Assembly (NCBI GenBank): GCA_907165135.1
Contig: OU015566.1
Coordinates: forward strand, 8,478,157-8,542,156
DNA from: Oikopleura dioica
Taxonomy: Eukaryota; Chordata; Appendicularia; Copelata; Oikopleuridae
Direction: 5' to 3'
DNA length: 64,000 nucleotides
A program made the translations under genes and the position numbers. Shown here piece by piece: positions 53,719-64,000 of the stretch (within the stretch, counting starts at the first letter, position 1; each line of letters starts with the position of its first letter). The notes under the pieces are model-generated. The model saw nothing but the letters and a program-made list of their open reading frames with translations. It was not told the origin of the DNA and searched no databases.

Positions 53719-54095
53719 TTAGTCGAAAAGACCGAAGCCCATATCGTCATCACCAGAGTCCTCGGAAGATTCAGCCTTGGCTTCTTCCTTGGTCTCCTCG
53801 GCGGCGGCGGCACCACCGGCAGCGGCGGCAGCTCCACCAGCGGCGGCGCCGGTTGGGACGGAGGCGAGCTTTTCTTTGCCCTCAGCGATGACTTCGTTGA
53901 TGTCCTTGCCGGAGAGCTGAGAGATCACCAACCCGAGCTTCTCTTCGTCAGCATCGATACCAACGCTAAAGAAGGTTGAACGAAGTCATTGAAGGATTAG
54001 TTTTCTCACCTGGAAAGGATGTTCTTGATGGCAGCAGCATCGGGGGCATCGTTTCCTCCGAGTTGAGCCAAAAGGTAAGCAGCGACGTAACGCAT
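53719..54095 (-). CDS. RPLP2: 60S acidic ribosomal protein P2 (110 aa)
   Basis: Exons 54095-54010 and 53965-53719, 333 nt in phase, intron 44 bp. Starts [15 protein letters not shown], has [12 protein letters not shown] and [20 protein letters not shown], an Ala/Gly hinge and the invariant [11 protein letters not shown]-terminus that recruits elongation factors. PIGB starts 170 bp downstream on the same strand after a TTTGCAG acceptor. Confidence 0.97.
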
Positions 54096-54697
54096 GTCCG
54101 GTTTCTGAAAATTCAAAAATCAATTTTTTTTAATGAAGAATAATCAAAAAAGTAACGAAGCGAAAATAAGGCAGAAGATCTCTTAGAAGGGAAAAGGAAG
54201 ATTCCATCGGGACGAGCAATTCTCTCATCTGATGATTTTCTCTTTTCCTTCTGGCCAATGAGCGCCGCGCTCTTGAGTCAGAATGACTCAACTGGAGCTC
54301 CGAAATGAGAAATTTTACTACCAAGCTTCGCTAATAAAATCGACTCAGACTTGGGCATTTTTCAGTTTATTTTTATTTACAAAAACTTCGTATTTTCAAT
54401 AAAAAGTAGCGCGCCAGTGGAAAAGTGAACTTTTTGGGATTCTTCAAGAACGAGTGAAAAGTGAAAAGATCAATGGTACGATTTGGGCAGTTTTAAAATT
54501 GTAATTTACAAAAAGATAACAGTATCTTTTTTGTACAGGCACTTTTATTTCGACAGGGGGAAATGGAGAGGCAGAGGTGATGCTAAAAATGAGTTACTGT
54601 AGGAACTTGCTTGGAGTAGTCAGGAAGCATTGGGCGGAGTTTCGATCTCGCTAGAATTTCACTTATATGAGCTGATTTAGGCGATCTAAGTTTTACC
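54096..54697. other. RPLP2 upstream region
   Basis: About 600 bp without a recognised coding exon. TTTTCAG ends ten bases before the RPLP2 ATG and may be a trans-splice acceptor or end of a leader intron. Confidence 0.5.
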
Positions 54698-56865
54698 TTA
54701 TGTCTCGTTGTTCAGCGCGTCGATTGGATTTTTCGGAAACTTCGGTTTCTTGCGAAGAAGCGGCTCAAGCAACTTTTTGAAATAGTCGTTCGCTGGGCAC
54801 TGTTCTCCGTGATAGAGCGTGTTTCGCACTGGATAGATCACTTTCCAAGTGTTGAGTTCGTCTGCCGTCATTTCCAATTTGAGGTGAAATTTGCACTTGA
54901 TATGCGACTGCAAAAATAACCAAGTAAATATACAGGGGAAGTGCGTTTTCTTACCGGATTAGTGATCAAACAGCTCTGGCAGTTGGGGCATTGACGATCC
55001 TCCTTGATGATCTTTTGCTGGTCGTCGAATTCGAGTAGTTCTGGCCGAATTCCGCAGTCCGTTCGGCAGTGCATCGAGTGACCCTTACATCGTAAGAGCA
55101 GATACGCTAGCACTTTCTAAATGAAATTTAGACAAGATCCAACAAGCAAAACAAAAATAACCTTATCTCTGACGAAAGCCTTCCTCAGATCATCATCTGC
55201 ATTGATCGCGAAGTTGAATCTCGTCGAAATGTGCTGCTGAAGCTTATCCATCGATTGCACCACGGAATGTTTCTCCAAGTCAGTGATTCTCAAAACCAAT
55301 CTCGAAGCAAGAACAAGCCCAGTTTTGAAATCGCCTTCGTCGTTACTGATCAGCACTTTGTTCAGGAACGCGTGCGTTTCCTTTCCGGCTTCGAGGACGT
55401 AAGGGCAAGTCACTGCTTCTTTCTTGGAGGCGGTGGAATCAGCAGTTAGCCAAGCCCGCGCGCCTAGAAGAATTTTTTAAGAAAAATTCTTTCATACGAT
55501 TTACCTTTGTCGGATTGATCGGCGAGCCAACTGTTGAAGCGTTGAAGAAAGTGGTTGCATCGGAAGACATTGCCAGATTCGTCGTAGCACCAGCCCAATC
55601 GGAAGATCATCGATCTTCGTTTTCGAACATCGTATTTCAGCTTGAATGTTAATACAAAAGTGATCCTCGTCTCCGCAAGGCTCCGAACATCTAAAATTCA
55701 AAATTATTCAAAGTTTCTGTTTCTTTTTTCCAAACCTTCTTTCCGTTTAAGGCTGCCGACTTTGGCTTCCGCATAGAAACCCAAAACGATATCGTCAAGT
55801 GCTCCCCAACGAACTCGTTTGGCCCCGGTTGAGTTGAGAATTCTCTCCAAATTTACCTCCGTCACCTGCTTCGAGTGAAGGAGGGTTTCTTGGCCAGTAA
55901 CTCGGTCCCGCGGTCCTGGAAGCTCTTGTTTGACTTGAACCTCTTGTTCTTCAGCTTCGTTTTTGACGGCCTGAAATTCAATTCAAAACTGTTTTGCAAT
56001 CGAATACTTACGGGGTTGCAGAAGTCCATGTCGAGTCTTGTCAAATCGATGACTTCGTTTTCCTCGTACTCTGGCAGCATGTTCTTCGTTGCTCTCATTT
56101 TCTTCGGCTTTGCTTCTTTTTTCTTTCGACCTTCTCCGGGAACTCGTCTTTTTTCGATCTTTTCGAAGTACTCCTCTTCATCGGATGAGTCCAGCCTTCG
56201 TTTTTTGCTTCGTTCTTCTTCCCTGAAAAATTTTTAGAACAGATTCTAAATCAAATCTATCAATTTACATTTTATGTTCTCTTAGCTGCTTAAGATAGTA
56301 ATTGAGATCTTCAGTATCAGCGGGTTCGTCTGTTTTCCTCTCTTCTTGAGCCTTTTGATGCTGCATTCTTATTTCTTTCAATCTTTGCCTAATGAGCTTC
56401 CCTCGTTCTCCATCATCAAGCTCTGTCTCTTCTTCCTCTCCTTCCGGCTCAGCTGGTCCAGGCTGAGCTTCTTGCTCATTTGCTTGTTCATATCCCCAAA
56501 AGTCCAAAGGCTCTTCTTTTATGTCTGGCTCCTCGGGAACGTATTCTTCATCGTTGCCATCGTCTTCTTCCGAAAACTCGTCGGATGTATCGGAGAATTC
56601 TTCCTCTCCAGAATCCTGATGGCCGTGATCTTCATCAGAAAAAACAGTTTGGTCACCTTCGTTTGATGATTTCTCCTGAAGAATTTAAATAACAAATAAG
56701 ATCTCATATAGTTTTCGAATGAATTTATCTGTCAAAAAAGTTTCATACCGGAAACTGAGGAGGAGAAGAGCTTGTGTACCCAGTCTCATTTGATCCAGTA
56801 CTATCATTTGGCGAGGAGGAACGAGGATTCTCCGACGATCGTAGTCTCTTCTTCAAGGGTTGCAT
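54698..56865 (-). CDS. Acidic, Lys/Glu-rich protein with C-terminal Cys/His cluster, unknown (609 aa)
   Basis: Eight exons: 56865-56749, 56675-56269, 56222-56012, 55970-55736, 55690-55505, 55463-55162, 55116-54955, 54907-54698; 1,830 nt, all GT-AG and in phase. Starts MQPLKKRLRSSENPRSS (nuclear signal), then an acidic Ser/Glu region, Arg/Lys-rich helix, EVNLERILNSTGAKRVRWGA, FRLGWCYDESGNVFRCNHFL, and near the end CKGHSMHCRTDCG and QCPNCQSCLITNP, which look like zinc sites. Probably a nuclear DNA- or chromatin-associated protein; no family recognised. It is divergent from ETF1 across 480 bp. Confidence 0.75.
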
Positions 56866-57345
56866 CTTCTTTGACGATGACTTCTTTCACTCCCAGAGGT
56901 AGCTCGCAACAAAGCTAAACATTCAGATGAGCCTTTCAGGCCTCTCTTTTGTTTAAAAATTTGAAATTGATGGAGATTTGGAATCTCAATATGAGACGAT
57001 CAATTAGAGAAGTGGGCCGATCCGATCTGGGTAGCGCGGTGGAGCGGGCGGGGCGGAGCCGCGAAAAAAACGCGGGGAGCTCGCTGAATCGCAATTGGCC
57101 AATAGAAACGCTGCGCACCAGGGCTAAACTCACCCAGGAACAAACCTTTATCCGACTTTTCACCAGAGATTTTCAGTTCTGGAATTGGGGCACTTCTCTT
57201 TGTAGTCAGAAATGGAGCCGTTACACCGAAAATTACTCTAAATTTTTGACAGACAGCTAATTTATGGTCCCAAAATTTGAATCGATATTCATTTGTGTCC
57301 GGAAATTGGACTCATTGATTCAAATTTCAACTTTGTTGTTTCAGA
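56866..57345. promoter_or_regulatory. Bidirectional promoter region of ETF1 and the acidic protein gene
   Basis: 480 bp between two divergent starts. Includes a GC-rich patch (57030-57085) with GGGCGGGGCGG. TTGTTTCAG ends just before the ETF1 ATG, a cis- or trans-splice acceptor. Confidence 0.5.
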
Positions 57346-59235
57346 ATGGCTGACCCAGATCTAGATCAAAATGTTCAAGTCTTCAAGATCAAACGACTGA
57401 TCCGAAACTTGGAAAAAGCCCGTGGTAATGGAACATCCATGATTTCTCTCATCATCCCTCCCAAGGAACAGGTCGCCAAACAGCAAAAGGTAAAAGGATA
57501 ATCTCTAAAAAATACCTGGCTTATCAAGAAGAGAATAATTATTTTGTAAATGAAAGAAACCTAATCAGTACTTCTAAAATTTTTCCGATTCTCGTCGAGT
57601 TCTTTTATAGCCTCTTAAAAAATTTCGCGAAATATCAAAAATAGGGCCCGTATCGCCATTATTCGCGGGAGTCTCCCGAGATGTTTATCCAAACCTTGTT
57701 TGTTCGTAAAATATCATCCTCTCATTCTTTTCGGTAGATGTTGGCCGACGAATATGGAACGGCGTCGAACATCAAATCGCGAGTCAATCGACTTTCCGTC
57801 CTCTCGGCTATTACTGCTACTCAGCAGCGATTGAAGCTCTACAACAAGGGTAAACTTGCATTTCCACTGTACATTTTCTAGTTTTCTTTTAGTTCCAACA
57901 AATGGCCTGGTCGTTTACTGCGGTACCATCATGACCGACGAAGGAAAAGAAAAGAAGGTCACAATCGATTTCGAGCCTTTCAAGCCAATCAACACCTCTC
58001 TCTACTTGTGCGACAACAAGTTCCACACTGAAGCTCTCTCAGATTTGCTCACCGACGATAACCGTTTCGGATTCATTGTTATGGACGGTAACGGTGCTCT
58101 CTTCGCCACTCTTACTGGCAACACTCGTGATATTATTCAAAAGGTAAAGATGAATAATCAACCGAGTTTTTTGAAAAAAACTTGTAGTTCGATGTTGATC
58201 TGCCGAAAAAGCACGGCCGAGGTGGTCAGTCCGCCCTTCGTTTCGCCCGATTGCGAATGGAGAAGAGACACAACTTCGTCCGAAAAGTCGCCGAAACTGC
58301 AGTCAAGTGCTTTATCAAGGACGATAAGGTTTCCTGCGTCGGTCTGATTCTCGCTGGTTCTGCTGATTTCAAGACTGAACTGAACGGCTCAGGAAGGTTT
58401 TCATATTTTTTACTCCTCATTTGCCGACTAAAGAAGCAACATAAAACCACTCAAAAGACATGTTCGATCAGCGATTGGCCGCCAAGGTCATCCGAACCGT
58501 TGATGTTTCCTACGGTGGTGAAAATGGATTCAACCAAGCAATCGAACTCGTCCAGGATGATCTTTCAAACGTCAAATTCGTCCAAGAAAAGAAGCTTATC
58601 TGTTAGTACCATCTATCACTATTCCTTGAATTCATCAATTTCTATTCAGGTCAATACTTTGACGAAATCAGCCGAGATACTGGCAAGTACTGCTTCGCGA
58701 TCGGTGACACTGTATCTGCTCTTGAACAAGGTGCAGTCGAGACTCTTATCATTTGGGAGAACTTAGACATCAAGCGATATGTCTTCCGAAATCCAGTCAG
58801 CGAATGTAAGATTTCGTCTTTTTGAGGGATCTCTTCTAAAATTTATTTTAAAGCGAACGAAGTAAAATACCTGAATCAAACCGAAGAACGCGATCGAAAG
58901 CACTTTGTCGACAAGAGCACCGGACAGGAGCTTGAAACAGTGTCCGTCGAGCCCTTCATCGACTGGTTGGTGGATACGGACGAAACAAATCAGCCGAATT
59001 ACAAGCAGTACGGAACTCAGCTCGAGATTGTCACGGATAGGTCACAGGAAGGAGCTCAATTTGTCAAAGGATTCGGTGGTATTGGAGGTAAAAACATGCA
59101 TAAGAAAAAAGCTGAAATGACGATTGATTCCTAGGCTTATTGCGTTATCCGGTGGATTTCGCAGCGCAAGAATATATATCCGATGACGACGACTTTGATT
59201 TGGATGACTATTGCCACGGGTTCAAAAAATACTAG
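57346..59235 (+). CDS. ETF1: Eukaryotic peptide chain release factor 1, eRF1 (448 aa)
   Basis: Eight exons: 57346-57489, 57738-57849, 57893-58143, 58188-58392, 58458-58601, 58649-58804, 58854-59087, 59135-59235; 1,347 nt in phase. Stop-codon recognition motifs TASNIKSR and YLCDNKF and the peptidyl-tRNA hydrolysis motif [20 protein letters not shown] are intact. The M domain, PELOTA-like C domain and FDLDDY end are present, with a seven-residue extension (CHGFKKY) after DLDDY. Intron four (58393-58457) keeps the frame only with a GA donor and AG acceptor. Confidence 0.97.
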
Positions 59236-60018
59236 AAAATTGAATTTTCAAAATTCAGTTTTCTTCTAAGATTTGCAAGCATTGAACCCTTGAAAGACGA
59301 GTCGCGTGGGCGGCTGCTGGTGACCTGTGCACTTGCGATCCCGGTGCACCAAGCCGCTCCGGCTTTCCACTGCCGGAAACGGAGCGCAACTGGCTACGTG
59401 GGTGCGGTTTCTGACAGTTAGCGAACTCCTGCTGCTACTTTCGTCGCTTGATCCGGACTGTTCACTTTACTAAAAAATCAACTCGAATCAAAACTCTAAC
59501 TCTCCTTTGAGCTATCCGGTTCATGTCAGAGATGCTCATCCATTTGTCCCGGTTCCCTGCTTAGTTCGACTATTTCACCTGTGCACTTGAAACAAACATA
59601 ACAAACAGACTTGCCAAGCATGGACCGACCAGTTAGGTTCCCTAATGCGCGCCCATCCTAGAATTTTCCCTTTCTGCCCAACCTTCTTTTAGGCTAATTA
59701 ACCGTCAATAAATCTCATGAATCCTCAATCAATCGTACAGGAAAGCCTGTATCGTTAGTCGCCTCTTTGCCAATAATCAAGCAATAAGAAATTATGTCTC
59801 CGAACCACATCTGACAGAGAAGCGTTCGCCTATCATGCAGAATTTCAAATTATAGTGTATTCTCACACTGTATCCCGTCTTTAGCGACTCAACCAGTTTA
59901 CCAGTCAGTCTCGTCAGCCCTTTATCTGTTCTTTCTTTAGTTTTAACTTGAAATAAAACGGAAACGCATCTGACATAGCTTCAAAACTCATCAAAATCAC
60001 ATTCAGAAATCGTTGATT
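59236..60018. other. ETF1 3' region and TMEM147 upstream, nothing coding
   Basis: AATAAA at about 59708 could end ETF1. A GC-rich stretch (59295-59460) with many short inverted matches does not fit any RNA family I know. ACATTCAG near 60006 may accept the spliced leader for TMEM147. Confidence 0.5.
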
Positions 60019-60807
60019 ATGACATTTTTCTATTTTATCAACTGTTGCGCCCTTACCTACGGTCCATACGCCCTAATTTACAAGAACTCGGTTCTTTCCG
60101 AATACCAGCCTTACAGGGTAAGAAAAAGACTGGACTAACATTTTTGTGAAACAATAACTTCAAGAAATGCCTCTCTGTCGCGTCAATGTATATGATGACA
60201 GTGATGCTTCGGATGTTTTTACTGGGAACGATAGTGCCAATAATCGGCCTTGATGGAACAGCCAGAGATGTTGTCCAACCCCTTGTTAGCATCATTGACA
60301 TTGTTGGAATATACTATGCACTTGCTCGAACTGGCGGCCGTCCTGAAATCAAGGTACTCCGCTGATTAAATGACTTCGTTTTGATTGGTTCTTAGATCTT
60401 ATCAGTCCTTGTCGGCTGGGGTTTGACTGACGCTCTTCTATCGACACTCTTGGTTTATTGGTCTGGCGCGAGAAAACACGAGTTTTCATGGGAGTTTGTC
60501 GAAATGGCAGTTGGCTACAATGTTGAGCTTGTTCAACTAGCAGCTACTGTTACACTTGTTTGGCTCTGGACTCGAACTGGTAATGCTCTAACGATTTTTT
60601 ACCATTTTAACATGGTTTTTAGACCTTAATCAGTCCGCTGTTCCTGTGATTTCAACTGTTCTTCTCATTTCCCTTTTGAAAAGTTTTATCTCAAAGTTGG
60701 TCGTCGCCGGCGGAATAATGACTTGCGGACTCGCAGCTAATGCTATCATCACCGCTGGAGTAGCGACAGTTGCTCTTTCCCTGTTTCTTTCGCTTACTGC
60801 CGAGTGA
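60019..60807 (+). CDS. TMEM147: TMEM147, ER translocon-associated membrane protein (218 aa)
   Basis: Exons 60019-60117, 60165-60353, 60396-60579, 60623-60807; 657 nt in phase, introns 42-47 bp. Starts MTFFYFINCCALTYGPYALI like vertebrate TMEM147 (NC.AL.Y.PY...YK...LSEY), seven hydrophobic segments, GWGLTDALLS, WSGAR..EF.WEF and VWLWTRTDLNQS. Human TMEM147 is part of the multipass translocon. Length equals the family norm. EED starts 165 bp downstream in the same direction without an intervening AATAAA. Confidence 0.93.
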
Positions 60808-60971
60808 TTGTTACTAGAGTCTAGACGAATTTCACACGATAATAATTTTTCTAGTATTAATTTCAATTCCACATGCAAAACATAACTTATTACCAATCAA
60901 TGTCTTCAAAATGTCTTCAAATTCATTCAAAGTATAGCTTTTAGCTGGAATCGTGTGAACTGCGAAAGAGC

Positions 60972-63020
60972 ATGAAAACAGACGAGAGTGATTCGGATGT
61001 GAGCATCAAGTCAGGCCAAAGGGGGAGAAAAAAACGGATGACAAAGAAGAAAGCAGCCCCGAAAATTGGCAGAGTGGCCAAATATGGAAAGAGCTCAGAC
61101 AGGTATACCGGCCTTTTAAACTGCAGATAATCTTTCTCTGTTTGATTCACCCCTACATGATAAAAATGAGTCTTCTACAATACCTTCATCAAGAATCATC
61201 AAATTTTCATTCAGATTCCTGTTCAACAGCTCCTTAAAAGAAGACCACAACGATCATATCTTTTCTGTCACATTCGACCCGTTTGTTCATCCTAATCAAA
61301 ATCAGATTTTTGCAACTGTAGCAAAGAATGGGCTGAGAATTTATGAGTGCAAGAAAGACAAGACAACTCCTATCCATGTAAGCATCGCAACGAAAATCGA
61401 AAACAAACAAATTTGTAGGTATTCGAAGATCCCGATAAAACTGAGAATTTTTACACAACTGCCTGGGGAATTTACGAGGGAGATCCAATCCTTGCCTTTG
61501 CCGGATTTCACGGATGCATTAGAGTTTTAAATATAACCAAGAGAATTGTGAGTCATCGGCTTAAGAGATCCCTAAATGATCCCTTGTTTAAGATCTGTAG
61601 ACATCTTATCGGTCATGGAGCTGCTATAAACGAAGTTCAATTTCATCCAAAGCATCGACGACTTCTCGCGTCTGCATCAAAAGATCTAACGATACGGATA
61701 TGGAATGTTCACTCTGAAGTTCAAGTGTTTATCTGTGGCGGACTTCATGGCCATCGAGACGAAGTAATTTTGAATAAAAAGAGACGGGAAAACGTTGATT
61801 TTTAGGTATTGAGCTGCGACTTTAACCAGAGTGGAACTCTTCTGGCATCATGTGGGATGGACCACATGATTATGATCTGGAACTTCGACTCCAAAGTGGC
61901 GAAACTAGCAATACAGGCTGCCGATGCCTTCCAACTTCAGTATTCTAAAAGTCCTTTTCCAACAACAACTTTGCCGCCTATCTATGTCACACGTGACATT
62001 CATTCTAATTATATTGATTGCGTTCGATGGTACGGGGATTTCATCTTTTCGAAATCCTGTGAACACGAAATAAAGGTTGTTAAATCACAGTCGCTTTATT
62101 TCGATGTATTTTTTTTCTTGCAGTGTTGGGAACCAGACCTATCGAAGCCCCACGAGATCAATCCAAGTCCACCTGTTACCGCCATGATAAGCATTCCCCT
62201 ACTCGACTCGCCGAATTGGTACGTTCGCTTTGGAATTGATCGTTATTTACAGGTATGCTTTCGAAAACTGAGGCATCTTTGAAACTGTGTACAAAAGTAT
62301 ATGGCTGCTGGAAACGCCAATGGAAACATTTATGTCTGGGACCTAGACTCCTTTTCAAAAAGTACTAAACCAAAACCCCTTATCCTTACTCATGGAAAGC
62401 GATCTGCTCAATGTCGCCAGTGCAATTTCTCCAATGATGGTAGTATTTTGGTTGGGGTTTTCGACGATAGCACCGTCTGGCGATATGATTTGAATCCAAA
62501 ATATAAAGGTATTCACCGCGTTTACTCTCTGGGAATATAAATTGATTTAGATGACCCCTCTTCTGTAGAGAATGGCACCACTAATGGTCATTCTAACGGT
62601 GTAAATGGGGAGTCCCTGTCTAACGGTCAAAATGGTAATCCTCATGAAGAATCACCAAGTTTGAATGCAGGAATGACATCTAATGCTCCTATTCAAAACG
62701 GGCACAATCATGAAAATGGACATTCAAAGCGAGCAAGTGAAGAGAATTCAGAGAACCCCGCGGTACCTAGAGACGAGATGGTCGAAACAGTCGAGAATGG
62801 CAGCGGAAAAGACATGCGATCCCAGCCGAAAACCTCAGAAGTCGTCGCCGAAGAGCCAAATCTTGAGTCAAAAGAAGAGGTCAAAGAAGAGCCAACTGAA
62901 GAGCCCATGGAAACAACGATGAGTGGAATGCCTAACTTAGAGCCTGTCACTGAGGATATCGAACAACCTGCGAAGAAGATCAAACTCGACCCTGACTTGG
63001 AGGACAACGACAAAAGTTAA
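60972..63020 (+). CDS. EED: EED, WD40 subunit of Polycomb repressive complex 2, with long C-terminal extension (557 aa)
   Basis: Eight exons: 60972-61102, 61215-61377, 61419-61547, 61593-61763, 61806-62075, 62124-62252, 62298-62508, 62551-63020; 1,674 nt in phase. Basic N-terminus; then SSLKEDH, FATVAKNGLRIYEC, ENFYTTAWGI, HLIGHGAAINEVQFHP, ASKDLTIRIWN, GHRDEVLSCDF, CGMDHMIMIWN, TRDIHSNYIDCVRWYGD, SKSCEHEIKCWEP, YVRFGIDRYLQ and a last VYVWDL-type repeat, the EED order. Beyond the propeller, exon eight adds about 155 residues: an Asn/Gly-rich part (NGTTNGHSNGVNG) and an acidic Glu/Pro part, absent from vertebrate EED. Binds H3K27me3 and stimulates EZH2. Confidence 0.95.
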
Positions 63021-63191
63021 AATTGTTTATTATTAAGACTTAGTCAAATTTTTATCTGCTGTACTTACTTGATACTTTCTATCACATGAATCACACAACC
63101 ACTGCCTTTTACACTCTTGCCATTCACCGCGCTCACTTGAAAGTATGGATCCCGAACATTTTTCTTTCAACTTTTATGACTTCAATTTTAG

Positions 63192-64000
63192 ATGGCGCAT
63201 CTGGGGCCTCCACCACGGTGGTTAAGGTGCCCTCGGAAAGGATCTCTTATAGCGGAGAAGTTCTTCCCTTTCAAAGTCCCTCTCAAACCTGAATACGATG
63301 ATCAAGTCCCGGAAGAGTACACATTTCATCCAGACATGGTCTTCGACTTTGCAAAAGCGCTGCCAGGCAAAAAGAAAAAATCGGACTATGGATTGATTTA
63401 ACGAAAACAAGCAGATATTATGACAAGGTAGGCTGACAAGAACCAGTCAGAAACTCATCATATTCCAGCGAGTCGTAGAAGAAAATGGTGCAACTTATCT
63501 AAAACTCGAGTGCAAGGGCCACGGCGAGTGCCCATCTCAAGAAATTGTAAATACTTTCGTCGGCATTGTCGAAAAATTCATTCAAAATAATCCCCTTGAC
63601 ATTATTGGTATCCACTGTACTCATGGCTTCAACAGAACTGGATTTCTTATCGGTAACAGACTTCATCGAAAGTAATTTATATAACGCTTTTCATTTAGTC
63701 TCCTATCTTGTGGAAAAGCTTGACTGGGCTGTTGACGCGGCGATCGGTCATTTCTCGAACTGCCGTGCCCCTGGAATTTATAAACAAGATTATCTAAACG
63801 AGCTATTCGAGCGTTACGACGATCCAGACTGTGCCCTTGAAGCTCCTACTCTCCCTGCTTGGTGCTTTGAAGATGCTGCTCAAGAGGATCAAGACGAAGG
63901 AGTCGACCCAGGATTGGCATTGCAAGCAGGAAGCGGAGAAGGCGTCAAAGGCGACGGAAAAAAGCCGTTTATCGCTGATTTCGACATTACAGAAGGTGTC
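63192..64000 (+). CDS. RNGTT: mRNA capping enzyme, triphosphatase domain (3' end beyond window)
   Basis: Exons 63192-63427, 63469-63652, 63699-64000+. Starts MAHLGPPPRWLRCPRKG as in animal RNGTT, with EEYTFHPDMV, LECKGHGECPS and the Cys-phosphatase loop HCTHGFNRTGFLI, and VEKLDWAVDAAIGHF, PGIYKQDYLNELF. The N-terminal domain removes the RNA 5' gamma-phosphate; the guanylyltransferase domain should follow. In the genomic frame exon one hits TAA at 63399; adding one A to the A6 run at about 63376 gives KKKKIGLWIDLTKTSRYYD, matching the family, so a homopolymer error is likely. TTTTAG directly precedes the ATG, 172 bp after EED. Confidence 0.93.

Noticed and set aside
59295-59460. Possible structured ncRNA downstream of ETF1
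   Set aside because: GC-rich with short complementary stretches, but no match to a known RNA class and no boundaries; not enough to call.

Overview
The window is nuclear DNA of a larvacean tunicate, almost certainly Oikopleura dioica. Four copies of a 40-nt exon match, as I remember it, the O. dioica trans-spliced leader; each is followed directly by a GTAAG donor. Genes are dense, cis-introns are mostly 38-50 bp, several neighbouring same-strand genes lie 50-110 bp apart with an AG acceptor just before the downstream ATG (operon-like), and some introns can only be removed with GA-AG or GG-AG borders, a known larvacean feature. Conserved genes read as chordate orthologues: FBXW7, NFU1, SREK1, BCAS2, PIGB, RPLP2, ETF1, TMEM147, EED and RNGTT. 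Most exon chains below were assembled by hand and close in frame; exceptions are stated.

Layout. 2-18476 (+): one very large secreted von Willebrand factor/mucin-like gene (EGF, VWD-C8-TIL, VWA-like, Thr-rich tracts, an unfamiliar repeated ~40-residue module, C-terminal cystine knot). One of its introns (5055-11423) holds a 6.3-kb inverted duplication with four 5S rRNA and four spliced-leader RNA genes. 18695-34991 (-): a small mitochondrial-type protein, FBXW7, acyl-CoA-binding protein, a coiled-coil protein, an ERK3/4-like kinase and a 70-aa protein. 35881-40137 (-): NFU1, split by a 3.4-kb insertion with a small gene on the other strand. 40508-56865 (-): LRR protein, Ser-rich protein, SREK1, pseudouridine kinase, pseudouridine-phosphate glycosidase, BCAS2, a basic nuclear-type protein, PIGB, RPLP2 and an acidic/Cys-cluster protein. 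57346-64000 (+): ETF1, TMEM147, EED and the 5' part of the mRNA capping enzyme.

The main theme is transposon-like DNA inside coding exons. Four elements with terminal inverted repeats and target-site duplications of 3, 10, 5 and 8 bp interrupt the exons of FBXW7, the coiled-coil gene, NFU1 and PIGB. Removing each one restores a family-consistent reading frame, and in at least two cases splice borders created by the element ends or the duplicated target site would excise it as an intron (GT-AG in FBXW7, GA-AG in the coiled-coil gene). The intronic 5S/SL palindrome is the second highlight. A few one-base frame breaks, two of them at homopolymers, look more like consensus errors than real mutations.
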